From NCBI RefSeq assembly GCF_004664715.2, contig NC_051075.1, positions 25,009,715-25,073,714 of the forward strand: a DNA stretch of 64,000 nt, given 5' to 3'. Source of the DNA: Peromyscus leucopus. Taxonomy: Eukaryota; Chordata; Mammalia; Rodentia; Cricetidae. Shown piece after piece: positions 52,683-63,415 of this stretch. Below the pieces are notes generated by a model that saw only the letters and a program-made list of their open reading frames with translations, was not told where the DNA came from and ran no database searches. The position numbers were made by a program, and so were the translations under genes. Each line of letters opens with the position of its first letter. The first letter of the stretch is position 1.

Positions 52683-53264
52683 TTTTAAAATTACTTTATA
52701 GTGTGTGTGTGTGAGTGTTTTGCTTGCATGTATCTATGTACACCACATATATGTCTGGTGCTTTTGCAGGTCAGAAGAGGGCATCAGCGTAAGCGTTATA
52801 GCTCATCCTGGCAGCTGGGAGCCAAGGAATACCACAAAGTCACACTGCACAATCAACCTCACACAAGAGATTTTTTTGGGAGGGAAAAAACCAGAAGGGC
52901 GGTTGCCTCTGCTCCGGCGAGAAACAGCAGCAAACTGAACAGGATACAAGGCTTATACAGAGTTTCTTGAGAAGGGGGTGGAACTTTTCAGGGTGGAGAC
53001 TGGTCGGACATCAACTTCAGAGATGAGGCTTTTTACTCTGTAGGGTGGGGACAGGGTCCAGCAGTTAGGGCAGTTAGAATATTCTGTGGGTGAAACCTGG
53101 CAGGTAGAGGTCCTTGGGGAAGGGGCGGCCACTCATGTGGCTCGAGGGGCTTATAGTCAGTTGTAGATGGTTGTGAGCCACCATGTGAGTGTTGGGAACT
53201 GAACCCAGGTCCTTTGCAAGGGCAACAAGTATCCTCAACTATTGCACCATCTCTCCGGCCTTCT
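52683..53264 (-). mobile_element. B2 SINE split by an insertion
   Basis: The tail half (TTTTGCAGGTCAGAAGAGGG) ends at 52,787. The head half (GATGGTTGTGAGCCACCATG, GGGAACTGAACCCAGGTCCT, CCATCTCTCCGGCC) starts at about 53,157. Both halves fit one B2. Confidence 0.85.
52788..53156. mobile_element. Unidentified 369-bp insertion in the B2
   Basis: TCAG occurs on both sides (52,784-52,787 and 53,157-53,160). The insert starts CGTAAGCGTTATAGC and ends GGGGCTTATAG, so it also has a near-repeat TTATAG close to each end. It contains AGATTTTTTTGGGAGGGAAA and is moderately GC-rich in its second half. I recognise no family. It may be an LTR (either strand), but TG...CA ends are not evident. Confidence 0.55.
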
Positions 53265-53640
53265 TGGCTCCATCAGCAGCTGAGTGAGCAATCCAATCGT
53301 TGTATAGCTGAACAATGGAGCAGTCATAAGCAATAGCAGATAACAACTATTGACAACTAAGCAACATGAATAATGGAGAATAATTATGCCCATGGAAGAG
53401 CCAGACTAAAAAAGAAAATAGACTATATAAGCCCATTCATATAAAACTCTGAAAAATGTAAACTAATCTCCAGTGAATGCAAGCACATTAGTGGTTGCCC
53501 AGGGATGGACTGGATCCAGAATTGAAGGGGGGATTGTAATGGTGGAGGAAGAGACCGTTGGGAATGATGGTTGTGTTAATTATTTTAACTTCAGGCATTA
53601 TTATATCCGTAAGTATGTACATTACCACTTACCACTTTAA
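53265..53640 (+). mobile_element. Ancient L1M, piece 3 (3' UTR)
   Basis: CCCATTCATATAAAACTCTG, GCACATTAGTGGTTGCCCAG, GGGATGGACTGGATCCAG and AATGATGGTTGTGTTAATTA match the 3' end of old L1M. Confidence 0.62.
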
Positions 53641-55002
53641 GAAATGAAATTCCTTCAATGTCAGTTAAATATCAACGGACCTAAAAGAGAACACCAACTG
53701 ACTTAGTCATTTCCATATTCGATACAGTTTAGTGATCCTAAGGAAATACGAACATGCCAGCCCCAAGTTGAATGAGAAATGAATTGTGTCTCTGAAAAGT
53801 TGAAGTTGTCACCAGGAAATGTTCCACTAGTTTGAAGTGTTGCTTGTTTCTTTCCATTTGGAAATGTAAAAATGACGAGAAAGTACTCAATATGTGTGCC
53901 GAATTGAAGCTGATTAACCTCTGACCTCTTTACATCATTTTAGGAGGCCGCGTGCATGCAGGCCCCAAGGAGCTCTGTCAAAATGCTGACTGCGAGGGGA
54001 TTCCATTTCCACTACTCTTTGTTTTATTCCCAGCCCACCTAATTTGACTCTTGTGTTCACACAAGGCTGAGGGCTTTATCTGAATCCCAATCAGTCACAG
54101 TTGTTGGGAGAAGCAGCCTGGTTCTGGATTTCTCATGTATGAAAAGATGTATGTGATCAACAGAAAATAAAATTCCCTTTCATCTCTGGTCAGTACAACT
54201 TAGTAATTACTATGGCATTTGGAGGAAATGCTGGTGTGATCATTTTGTTTAGATTATTTTTATTTTGATGAGCTAAGAAGCGTGAGTGACTTCAGGCCTA
54301 AGGTAGCGCATGAGAGCAAGCTGGCTGCATTTTATGTGGAGGGTACAGAGACTGAAAACAAATTGCCTACAGATTGAAATAATTTCCATGGGGTCACAGA
54401 TGTCAACAGCCATCTCTCAGAATTGGTTTTCTTTTTAAACCGGAAATTTCTTTCATGATGTCGTCTCGCTATGAAAATGAGCCTCACATAAAACATGTTT
54501 AAAGCCATTTGAGGGCCCCTGGGAGCTCTTAGTTATGTGTCATTCGTTTATAGTACTAATTTCTATCACTGTTATTATCACAGTCATCACTGTCATCATT
54601 AAACATTCACTGAATGTAAAATATTTAAGGGTTGAAAAAAGACACCAACTTTACATTGTAACAGTGCGGAATCAAAGGCTTCCTAACACCAGAGTTTCAC
54701 TTAATCATGAGGCATGGCTCTATGTGGTGAAATTCAGTAATTCTCACATAATCGATAGAGACATAGTGAAAATTAGCTTTGCAAAGCAATTTTAGTCCAA
54801 CAGTTATTGGATGAAGGAGATCCTTCTAGAATCTTCTTACCTTTGTTATAGAAAGTTGATACAAAGGTTCTTCAAATCAGAGACAATATTTGGGGGCTTT
54901 ATTTCCACAGAAACTGGTTGTTATGGGGAAACACCATGGCAAGTGATTTTCTGATTCTTGTAGGAGACCAAGAAAGAAAACACAAACGCTTAGAGGAAAA
55001 AG
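53641..55002. other. Single-copy stretch, possible conserved noncoding elements
   Basis: Two candidate blocks lie here. In 53,900-54,160 TTAACCTCTGACCTCTTTAC is followed by CATCATTTTAG, which resembles a splice acceptor before a 33-codon open stretch, with no donor or family match. The block 54,240-54,530 has TTTGTTTAGATTATTTTTAT and CATTTGAGGGCCCCTGGGAG. Neither can be confirmed without alignment. Confidence 0.35.
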
Positions 55003-55010
55003 GACTAGTC

Positions 55011-55193
55011 CAGTGGTTCTCAATCTGTGGGTCATGACCCCTTTGGGGGGTCACATATCAGATATTTACATTATGACTCATAACAGTAGCAAAATTACAG
55101 TTATGAAGTAGCAATTTTATGGTTGGGTTCAGCACAGCATGAGGAACTAACTGTATTAAAGGGTCACAGCATTAGGAAGGTTGAGGACCACTG
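55011..55193. mobile_element. URR1-type hAT element with perfect target duplications
   Basis: Ends CAGTGGTTCTCAATCT and AGGTTGAGGACCACTG bound 183 bp. GACTAGTC is repeated exactly at 55,003-55,010 and 55,194-55,201. It is shorter than the 17,069 copy by an internal deletion. Confidence 0.96.
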
Positions 55194-55289
55194 GACTAGT
55201 CTGTTACCTCTCTCACAGCTAACACAAATCTACACATTCATTCAATTATGCTGATGGATCAGCTAGTATCTAGGCATATGCATATATGA

Positions 55290-55690
55290 TGATCACTTTT
55301 TTGATGGGACTGTGGCAGAGTAGAGGTATGATATGGCTATTGAGAGGGGTACAAGGGAGTCAGGTCCCCCCTCCATGTTGGGAGAGTGGTGAGGTGTGAA
55401 AGACTTTCTGGAAGAGGTGATCCTTCAGCTGGGATCTGCAAGATATGTAGACTTCAAGAACACAGAGTGGGGGAGAAGGTGAAGGAAGGCCAGGGCAGAG
55501 GCCAGTGCACATGTGTGCTCAGTGAAGAGAGAATGACTTCACATGCCTGTAGAAATGAATGTTCTAGTCTAGCTGGGGATATTAGACCCAGTGGTGAAAT
55601 ATGCAGCTGAGGTGGAGGCAAGGACCAGAGGAAGGTTTATGCAGAAGGTGCCCAGGGAGACATTAAGTCATCTCAGCAGAGGAGTCATCT
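55290..55690. other. Possible ancient mammalian interspersed repeat
   Basis: GGAAGAGGTGATCCTTCAGC, TGGGATCTGCAAG and AAGGAAGGCCAGGGCAGAGG look like a widespread old mammalian repeat whose name I cannot place. Confidence 0.3.
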
Positions 55691-56155
55691 TTTAGAATTT
55701 CACTTTGGACTAAAGGACTAAAGGACTACTGCCCAGTGAAAAGAAAATTAATCAGGTTTGAAAGTAGATTATCTGTGAAATAGTGTAATGAAAATTTGCC
55801 AAATATATGAATGTTAATAAACACTGTGGTTTATTTAGCCTAGTTCAGGTGTATGTTTTGGGTGGTATTAATGCTGTTTCATTGCAGCACAGCCTTTGAA
55901 ATAGACTTGCATTCATAGCTGATTGTGTAACTTGAATTTAAGGCATCAGGTTGGTGGGCTGAAGAGAAGTGGGGAGGCAGAAGGCATTTTTGTTTCACTC
56001 AACTAAGAAGAAACAATCCGTGCACTAAAATACAACACAGACTTCATGAAACTCAAAATGGAATGGGAAAGAGGCAAGACATGGACTAAGGAGAGAGATG
56101 CTGGGGTGGTAGGATGTTCTCACAGCTGGGAACAGCTGCATCTTTGAGTGTAAGA

Positions 56156-56158
<3 letters not shown>

Positions 56159-56221
<63 letters not shown>
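56159..56221. repeat. (GA)31 microsatellite
   Basis: Uninterrupted GA over 62 bp, a mirror repeat able to form triplex DNA. Confidence 0.97.
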
Positions 56222-56224
<3 letters not shown>

Positions 56225-56419
56225 ACCCTACTTCTTTCCAAGACTCTGAAGCCTCTCTAGAAATTCTGTTATTGCTATTTACATCCCATGAGATTCTGGT
56301 CCTTATTTTTATTATCTTTGTCATCATCAGCTTTGTGACTGGGATGACAGCTGGCTCGATATTCAGTTGACCACTGTAGAGGCAAGGAAGTGGCCAGAAG
56401 GCTGTAGACTGAAGTGGAT

Positions 56420-56540
56420 GTGTGGTGCTCAGAGACAACCTGTGGAACTGTTCTCCACCGCGTGGGTCTCAACGATCAAACCCAATTCATCAGACTTTGT
56501 GGCAAAGAGCCTCTACCTGCTGAGCCATCCCATCAGCCTC
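56420..56540 (-). mobile_element. B3 SINE
   Basis: GTGCTCAGAGACAACCTGTG, CCCAATTCATCAGACTTTGT, GGCAAAGAGCCTCTACCTGC and TGAGCCATCCCATCAGCC: reverse-complement B3 head. Confidence 0.8.
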
Positions 56541-57197
56541 CAAAGTAGACCTCGTTTTAGGGATGCCTTGAGGTTCAGATACCTTGGTGGTGGGCCGTAG
56601 ACTGTGTTAAATAGGGCATCTTACCCGATAATCAAAAGCATTTTTTCAATGTTTCATTTATTTGCTTTGCAAACCTCTTACATGTGGAAGTCCACAATCT
56701 TGTTTAATGAGCAGACTATTATTTATGGAGATTAAACTGAGTGTCATGCTCTATGATTCTTATATCTTAAATCACGTCCTAGTTTTCCATGCTGCATTAC
56801 AGGATCATTTTGATTACAGAATTAGGTCTTTAATGTAAAGGATGGGTGTGCAATTGGACCTGTATTGGATTTACTACATATGTATTAAGTAAATATACAT
56901 TTACTTCTATACATTAAGGCATAGCTAGGCCTGTGTTTTTTAAGTGCTTTATGCATCTTTGATCAAAATTGAATGATCATAGTTGGTAAAACATTATAGT
57001 GGTGACTTGTTTTAATTCCTTCCGGATTGTTTGTTAGTGAGATTTGCTTGAAGGGAAACCAGATGTAGAAAGACAAAACTACAGTGGCACATTTTTTTTT
57101 ATTGTTTATCCTTTTATTACTGGAATCTGAATAGTTGTTTGCTCACTCTCTCTTTAGTTTATCACCAAGAACTTTGACCCCTTTGCTTATGCAGTGT

Positions 57198-57201
<4 letters not shown>
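56541..57201. other. Single-copy AT-rich sequence
   Basis: No gene or repeat recognised. Confidence 0.4.

Positions 57202-57249
<48 letters not shown>
57202..57249. repeat. (CA)24 microsatellite
   Basis: Uninterrupted CA over 48 bp. Confidence 0.97.
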
Positions 57250-57251
<2 letters not shown>

Positions 57252-57857
57252 ATTGTAATTAATTGGTATGTGTGTTCAATTATTTGATGGGAAATAACAA
57301 GGGGACATTACATATTTTATCAAAGTTGGCTTCTGAAAGCTGCATGTCTGAACAAGTAATCTTTTTTCATCAGCAAACACTGTATTTTACACCATTCTAG
57401 TCTCTAACAACTCAAATACATTGCTCACTGTTGTTGGGGCATGACTTGAAATGGAGTATTTCTTTAAGACTGTGCTGTGGATATACATATTGAAGACCAT
57501 CTTAAATGCCTCCAAGACTTAATTAGTGGAACACTACAGATACACGGGAAATCCCCTTGTGGGAGGGTTCTCCATTATGCTGCCGTGCCTGACATGATTC
57601 AAACATGGTTTCTCTACTTTACAGAAAAGCTTGTGTGTAAGGTGGCTGTGAATTAGCAGAGCTCTCTACAGATTCATGTAACAATATAGGCACAGCATAA
57701 CTTACAGATCCTGTTTGATTAAAAACATTGTCACTTTTGTCTCTTACTCTGCAAACACTCACCCCAGAAAAGTCAATTTTGTGGCTAGGGCCCATAAGGA
57801 CCAATCACCCCCATAGGACAGTATGATAACTCAACAGTATGTTGAGATCAATCTCAA
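57250..57857. other. Single-copy sequence
   Basis: No gene or repeat recognised. Confidence 0.4.
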
Positions 57858-58030
57858 CATTTTTTTTCTTTTTTCTTTTTCTTTTTTTTTTAGACAGGGT
57901 TTCTCTGTGTAGCTTTGGAGCCTTTCCTGGAACTTGCTTTGGAGACCAGGCTGGCCTCGAACTCACAAATGTCCACCTGCCTCTGCCTCCCGAGTGCTGG
58001 GATTAAAGGCGTGCACCACCACCGCCCGGC
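57858..58030 (-). mobile_element. B1 SINE, young
   Basis: A CTTTT-rich tail, then AGACAGGGTTTCTCTGTGTA, variant GCTTTGGAGCCTTTCCTGGA and GATTAAAGGCGTGCACCACC, ACCGCCCGGC. CAACAT and CAACAA at the two edges may be the target duplication. Confidence 0.94.
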
Positions 58031-58061
58031 AACAATTTTTCTTAATAGATCCCTACCTTGT

Positions 58062-58236
58062 GATTTGAGACAGGGTCTCTCACTGAATGAACCTGGAGCT
58101 AACTGATTCAGCTAGACTGGGTTGACCAGTAAGCCCCAGGAATTACAGGCATGTTCAGCTGTGCCTGTCCTGGGGATCTGAACTCACCTCCTCATGAGTG
58201 TGTAGAGTGACCACCCTCATCCCCCTGCCCACTTGT
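58062..58236 (-). mobile_element. Old composite SINE
   Basis: GAGACAGGGTCTCTCACTGA, CCAGGAATTACAGGCATGTT and GGGGATCTGAACTCACCTCC: the inner part of the family seen at 36,531. Confidence 0.6.
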
Positions 58237-59334
58237 GGCATTCTTTCAAATCACTCACCTGCTTGCCTGAAGCAGACACTGTAGCATTACATCAACCCGT
58301 GTTCTTAGAGCCAGGGGACGCTCAGCAGCACAAGTATCATGGAGGTTGTCTTGGCCAGGTGTGAAGGTTTGACCTCTAGTTCAGGGTTTGAAAATAGTGG
58401 TATGCCTATGTTCTCTGGGCTTAAGACCAAATCTCTTCCATGCCAGGCATGCAGCAGGAATTTAGAAATATTTTTTGCTTACATTGAGGAATTCATCTGT
58501 AAAGTAGTTGACTAAATGGAAGAAATCAGTCCAAACCCTTTCAGGACTTCCATGCCTGGTAGAAGAAGTTCTTCAAGAATGTACATTTACTGTAGCTCTT
58601 CCCTGTGGAGCTTTCAGCTGACTGGATGCCCATGGACACCAGCTGGGGTGGTGATGTGCTTTTAGAAACAGACGGGCTATTAGGAAAGTGGCTTCAGAGG
58701 GATGTTTCATTGTCAGAAGATTGTATCAGAAGAAGAAGGAGCCGTCTGTCCCACATGCTCCATTGTCCTGAGGTATGGGTTTCTTCTATCTCCTTGGTAG
58801 TTTTCTGACTAGGACAGAGGCCTATATATCAAATTCTACCATTTACACTTACTTGAATCCTTTGTTAATTATTGTCTTTCTGCTTCATGGTTGTCCTTAA
58901 TACATAAACTCACTTTCACAGAGTTTTCAACTAGGCCAAGTGTTGGGAGAGGAGAGCAACAACATGCTTTGCCCTCATTTGGAACCTTTAGGGACATCTC
59001 TGTACAGGAGGCTCAGGAATGACCAGTGCTCTTTGAGAGCTGAGCAAAGAGCAGTTGATGAGAAGTTGTTCATGGGCCCTTGTTGTCAAGCTACTGCTTG
59101 AGATAGGTTTCTTCTGCACCTGTTGTATTAAGGCCTATAAGGTTGTCAGGGTCATCAATAAAACTCAACTGGTTTGTTTTTCAAGTCTTGGGTAAGAGAC
59201 TCATGTTGGTGAGATCAGTGTTAAAACTAATAAAGGACTCACATAAAGGAGGTAATTATGAGGAATGAGTGTATGTATAGATATATGTATACATACACAC
59301 ACATATGACATAGTATGACATTTAAAAATCACTG
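58237..59334. other. Single-copy stretch
   Basis: About 1.1 kb without a recognised gene or repeat. Confidence 0.4.
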
Positions 59335-59456
59335 TGCATCAGGAATTGTGTGGGATTTTTAAGTGCATTACCCCATTTGGTCTTCAGAATGTCCCATAAA
59401 ATAAGTGCTATATTTACATTCATTCTATAGGAGAAACATTTTGAGGAACAGAGTTT
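59335..59456 (+). mobile_element. MIR SINE
   Basis: GTGCATTACCCCATTTGGTC, TTCAGAATGTCCC, then TCTATAGGAGAAACATTTTG and AGGAACAGAG follow the core and 3' part of mammalian MIR. Confidence 0.7.
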
Positions 59457-59593
59457 TGGGAGGGAGTATATTAAGGGGCAGAAAAGTTCAAATGGGGAGA
59501 AGTGGAGGATTGGAAAGACAACGGAAAGAAGCATAAAACAAAAAAGGTTTGAGAAAAACAATTTGGTATATTCAATTAAAAAACATAACAAGG

Positions 59594-59773
59594 GGGGGCT
59601 GGAGAGATGGCTCAGAGGTTAAGAGCACTGGCTGCTCTTCCAGAAGTCCTGAGTTCAATTTCCAGCAACCACATGGTGACTTGAAAGTATCTTTAATGAG
59701 ATCTGGTGCCCTCTTCTAATGTGCAGGCATATATGCAGACAGAACACTGTATACATAGATTTTTAAAAAAGAT
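59594..59773 (+). mobile_element. B2 SINE, young, with 16-bp target duplication
   Basis: GGGCTGGAGAGATGGCTCAG, TTAAGAGCACTGGCTGCTCT, GAGATCTGGTGCCCTCTTCT and CAGAACACTGTATACATAGA. AAAAAACATAACAAGG at 59,578-59,593 is repeated at 59,774-59,789 with one mismatch. Confidence 0.96.
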
Positions 59774-59789
59774 AAAAAACATAATAAGG

Positions 59790-60480
59790 AATCTGAAGGC
59801 ACAAGCCCTGTAAGACTAGACAATGCAGACCTGAGGAGCAATGGTTAGTAAACAGGAACTCCAGTGCTAAGTATGGGACAGCTGTTAGAATTCTGCTCTT
59901 ACTCCAGCTGCATGACCCCACACGGGCAGTTCAGGAGTTAAGCAAAGGGTCTCATGTCTTATGTCATCAGTGTGTACTGGTGATCCCGTACTTGCAGTGT
60001 GGTCGCACAATCTGAGCATGCACGGTGTGGCTCTGTAAGCCCATCTGCGTCTTAAAGAGCCGTGACTCAGACCCTACCCTCTCTCTCCTGTTCTGCTCTG
60101 CTCTCTCTCCCCACCATCGTCCCTCTCTCTGCACGTGCTTTCCTCCCCAGGCCTGCTCCCCCCCTTCCTCCTACTAAGGCTCTGAAACTAATACTGGGTT
60201 CTGTTGTGACCTTTCCACATGGTAACCGGCGCTGCCACCAGTGCCGCTTATCATCTGTAGTAGTTGTTTGTCAGGGAGACCTTCAAAACGATACAGGCTC
60301 ATGCCCGTTGGTTACCTACCAGAACCAGCTCATGAAGGACACTACGGCTGTAGACAATGCACACTTTGGATGCAAGATGTAGAGAGATCAAGCTGGTCCT
60401 GGGCTGGAAGGTCATTCCCTGCTCCCTGCTGTTTGACTCTCCCTGCGCTGGATGGTGCTATTCAGACAGTTGCGCCCAGG
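59790..60480. other. Single-copy or decayed LTR-like sequence
   Basis: A pyrimidine-rich segment at 60,070-60,170 followed by CTGAAACTAATACTGGGTTC resembles an LTR end, but no pair, TG...CA ends or primer site is clear. Confidence 0.3.
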
Positions 60481-61240
60481 GTCTAATCCAGCTGTGAACT
60501 ACTCTGTGAACTACTGTACCGGCCTGCAGGACAAAATATGCTTGTTACTGCACTGGTGGTGCAACTGTTGTGGGAATAACCACCCACTCCTTAACTGAAT
60601 GTGGTTTTTCATTTAAAAGAAGGAATCCGTGCCTAATGTTGTCAACCTGGCCAAACGATCCATGACTGGAAAGGTCTGAAGCCGTTGGGGCGGGGTTGGA
60701 ACCTAAGGTGACTGCTTAGCTGAATGGACACAGCATCAAACTATTTTCTAAATACCTACGTTTGTACCCATAGACAAAGGCCATTCTTATCCTTAAATGG
60801 AGAAACTTCGCCATGCAGGGAACAGAGAGGTAAATGCAAAACCCCGTGTCTGTTTAAGACGCTGAGAAGAAAGGACAGTTGAGGATTCAGCCCTATACAA
60901 GACCTTCACACAACTCCCTTAAGGCTTGGGGAACACGAGCCTTTACGCTTTCAGCCAAAGACAGGGCATAAAGAATGTAAGAACAATGGGAGAGGAATTT
61001 CAAGATACCATCTTCCAGGCACAACGTGGTCGCGGCAAGCAGGAACTAACGGCCGCTGTGCACACTGTTACTGGGTCCACAGAAGCCGTGCCTTCCTAAC
61101 AACCGGCTATGGAGGGAGGAGGAATACCTGGAGCTTTACTGCTTACGCTGCTCAATCGGCAGCCAACAGGTTCTGGGAGAGGTTAGAGCACGCTACCCAC
61201 TTATTTACCCAGCAGGCTCTTTCTGTCACTTTCTAATTCA
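60481..61240 (+). mobile_element. Probable rodent dispersed repeat, family not named
   Basis: TGCACTGGTGGTGCAACTGT, CCTAATGTTGTCAACCTGGC, GTTTAAGACGCTGAGAAGAA and GACAGGGCATAAAGAATGTA recall, in this order, an abundant murine interspersed sequence. No frame is open. Confidence 0.4.
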
Positions 61241-61514
61241 AGATCTGAGAGGCAGCTCTGGCTAAACTCTATGGGACACAAAATGAAAATCAGTAATAGA
61301 GGAAAGGGATTTGTAGTGAGGGAAGAGAACTATTGGGGTGGGGAAGCAATAGGGGAGGGTCAGGCGAAGAGCGAGCAGGATATATAGGGTACAAGTGCAA
61401 AGCTGTGAAAGAACAATATTTACTCTACAGAACTCCAAAACCAAGCCAAAAACAGACGGAATTTCCGGGTGGTAAGTACAAACAGCATATAAATCAAAAA
61501 GATTCCATTGACTG

Positions 61515-61665
61515 TGAGCCGTGCTCACATGTGCCTCTCATCTCAGTTCTGGAGACACAAGGTGGGAGGACCGTGAATTTGAGGCCAGCCTGGGCTACAT
61601 TGCAAGAGTTCTAGGCCTATGTAAGTTCTTGGGCTATTAAGGAGACTCTGTCTCAACAAAATCAA
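61515..61665 (+). mobile_element. B1/B4-type SINE
   Basis: TGAGCCGTGCTCACATGTGC, GAATTTGAGGCCAGCCTGGG and GGAGACTCTGTCTCAACAAA, followed by a CAA/A-rich stretch to about 61,775. Confidence 0.7.
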
Positions 61666-63224
61666 CAAGCAATCAGTGCTCAGTCAACTACAACCCAACC
61701 AAGGAATGAACAGCAGCAACAGTAACAGAGCCAGATCTCCAAAAACAACAGAACAAAATAACAAAAAAGCTGAATCCTGTTTGCTGCTTGGGCAGGCCCC
61801 TGTCCTCCGGGACGGCGGTTTGGGAAATAAAAATAGAATGAACAAGAAAGAAATGAGCCCACCGCATGCACCACTGCGGTGTGTTTTGGCTCATCTTAGA
61901 GCTATGGGCACGCTTTGGGGGTGTGTCCACTGTTAAAGAAGAGATGCCAAGCGCTGAGCAGATGCAATTTTATTACAATGAAATTATTCTATCAAAGCCT
62001 AAGAGCTGGTACAGTCTGATTTCCAAAACTTAAAAACACACCTGCCATCTTCTGACGTAGGCCCCGAGGGCCACATGGTGCACTATCGAGCCCACACTAT
62101 TCAGTTGATTGGAGGGGTTAAACTCTGGTTAATTTCTGTACCGCCAGTGAGCCCAGCATCCTCATGACTCCTGTGAGTTACAAATGGAAAATAGGTCTTT
62201 CAGTGCCGGGGACTTGGCTGAGCTAATCTGGAACATTCTGAAGTGGGTTGGGGATCCGAAGGGTCACGATCAGGGTCGCTTCCATCCTCAGTGTTAAGAT
62301 TCGGAAGGTTCTGACGTGAGACTTGGTGCTCAGGCCAGGCTTTCTTATTGCAGGCAGCTTTAGTGTGTTATTGCTGGGGAAAAAGGGCCTTATTCTCTGC
62401 AGCTCACCTCCTGGGGGCCGGGAGAGAACTTGAAAGGAGGCAGACAGGGATCCAGAAGAGGTAGGTGTGTACTGGAACCGTCAAGACGGGAGATGGTTTT
62501 GCAAACAGGCTGCCCTCAGGACAGAAGAAGGTGTAGACAAAGATGACCGCTTTCGCGGTGGGTGGTGGGGCGTGTCCCCAGAGACCATCAGACAGCAGCG
62601 GCAGAGGTGGGGGTTGGGGGAGAAGAGGTAGAGTCCCAAGGTTTGCTGCAGCAAGCTGGGGGAACGGGCCGATCTACGGAGTGAAATTACCCATATTGAG
62701 ACAGGATAGAAATATGGAGAATTATACCCACCCCCTTACTCTGGGGTCTGGTTTTCGCCTCTCACCAGTGGAGAGGTAGGATTTCCAGCACAAGCAACCC
62801 CTGCTGAAAGTCTTTTTCCCTCGGAGCTGTAAAGCTGCAGCAGCGTTCTGGGCCTCTCACCAGCAACCCCCTTTACAAGGGAAGGCAAGTCCCAATCGCC
62901 TGAGCAACCCTCCTGCCTCCTGGCTTTACTGCATCAGAATGTAATTCTGCCCAAGGCACCCCTGGAGCCACCCTATACTCTCAGTGATCAAAAAGATAAA
63001 GAAGAAGAAAGAAAAGGTTTCCTAGCACCCTTTTGAGAGGCAACTTGAGAGCCATAGAAATGCTAATTGCAGCTGTCCTTAGAAGAGATCATACACACAC
63101 TTGGGTCTGTCTTACTGAGTGCTTCATTTTCTCTTAACTTTTATGCTCGAAGTCTAAATTAAAATAGCTAGAAGAAAACCTCCAATTCTTCTTTACTCTG
63201 GCTAGCCTTGACATCTTTAGATTT
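61666..63224. other. Single-copy stretch
   Basis: The first 110 bp are A-rich (SINE tail). A short GC-rich, CpG-containing patch lies at 62,545-62,680 (GATGACCGCTTTCGCGGTGG). The 78-codon frame there has no known domain and no promoter context. Confidence 0.4.
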
Positions 63225-63415
63225 CAATTTTATGTTTATTTATGTGTGTAGGTGTCTGCATGTACATACGAATACCTAGAGAGGTGAAAGGCCTCAAGTC
63301 TGGAGCTGGAGTTCCAGGCAGTTGGGAGCTGCTGATCTGGGTGTGGGGAACCAGACTGGGACTTTCTGCAAGAGCAGCAAGAGGTCTTAACCACTGAGCC
63401 ATCCAATCAGTGCCT
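63225..63415 (-). mobile_element. B2 SINE, old
   Basis: TTTATGTTTATTTATGTGTG, GGAGCTGGAGTTCCAGGCAG and TCTTAACCACTGAGCCATCC. Confidence 0.8.

Noticed and set aside
62543..62779. A CpG-containing patch with a 78-codon frame, considered as a promoter and first exon
   Set aside because: The patch is only about 130 bp, with few CpG, no clear donor site and no downstream exon in the window.
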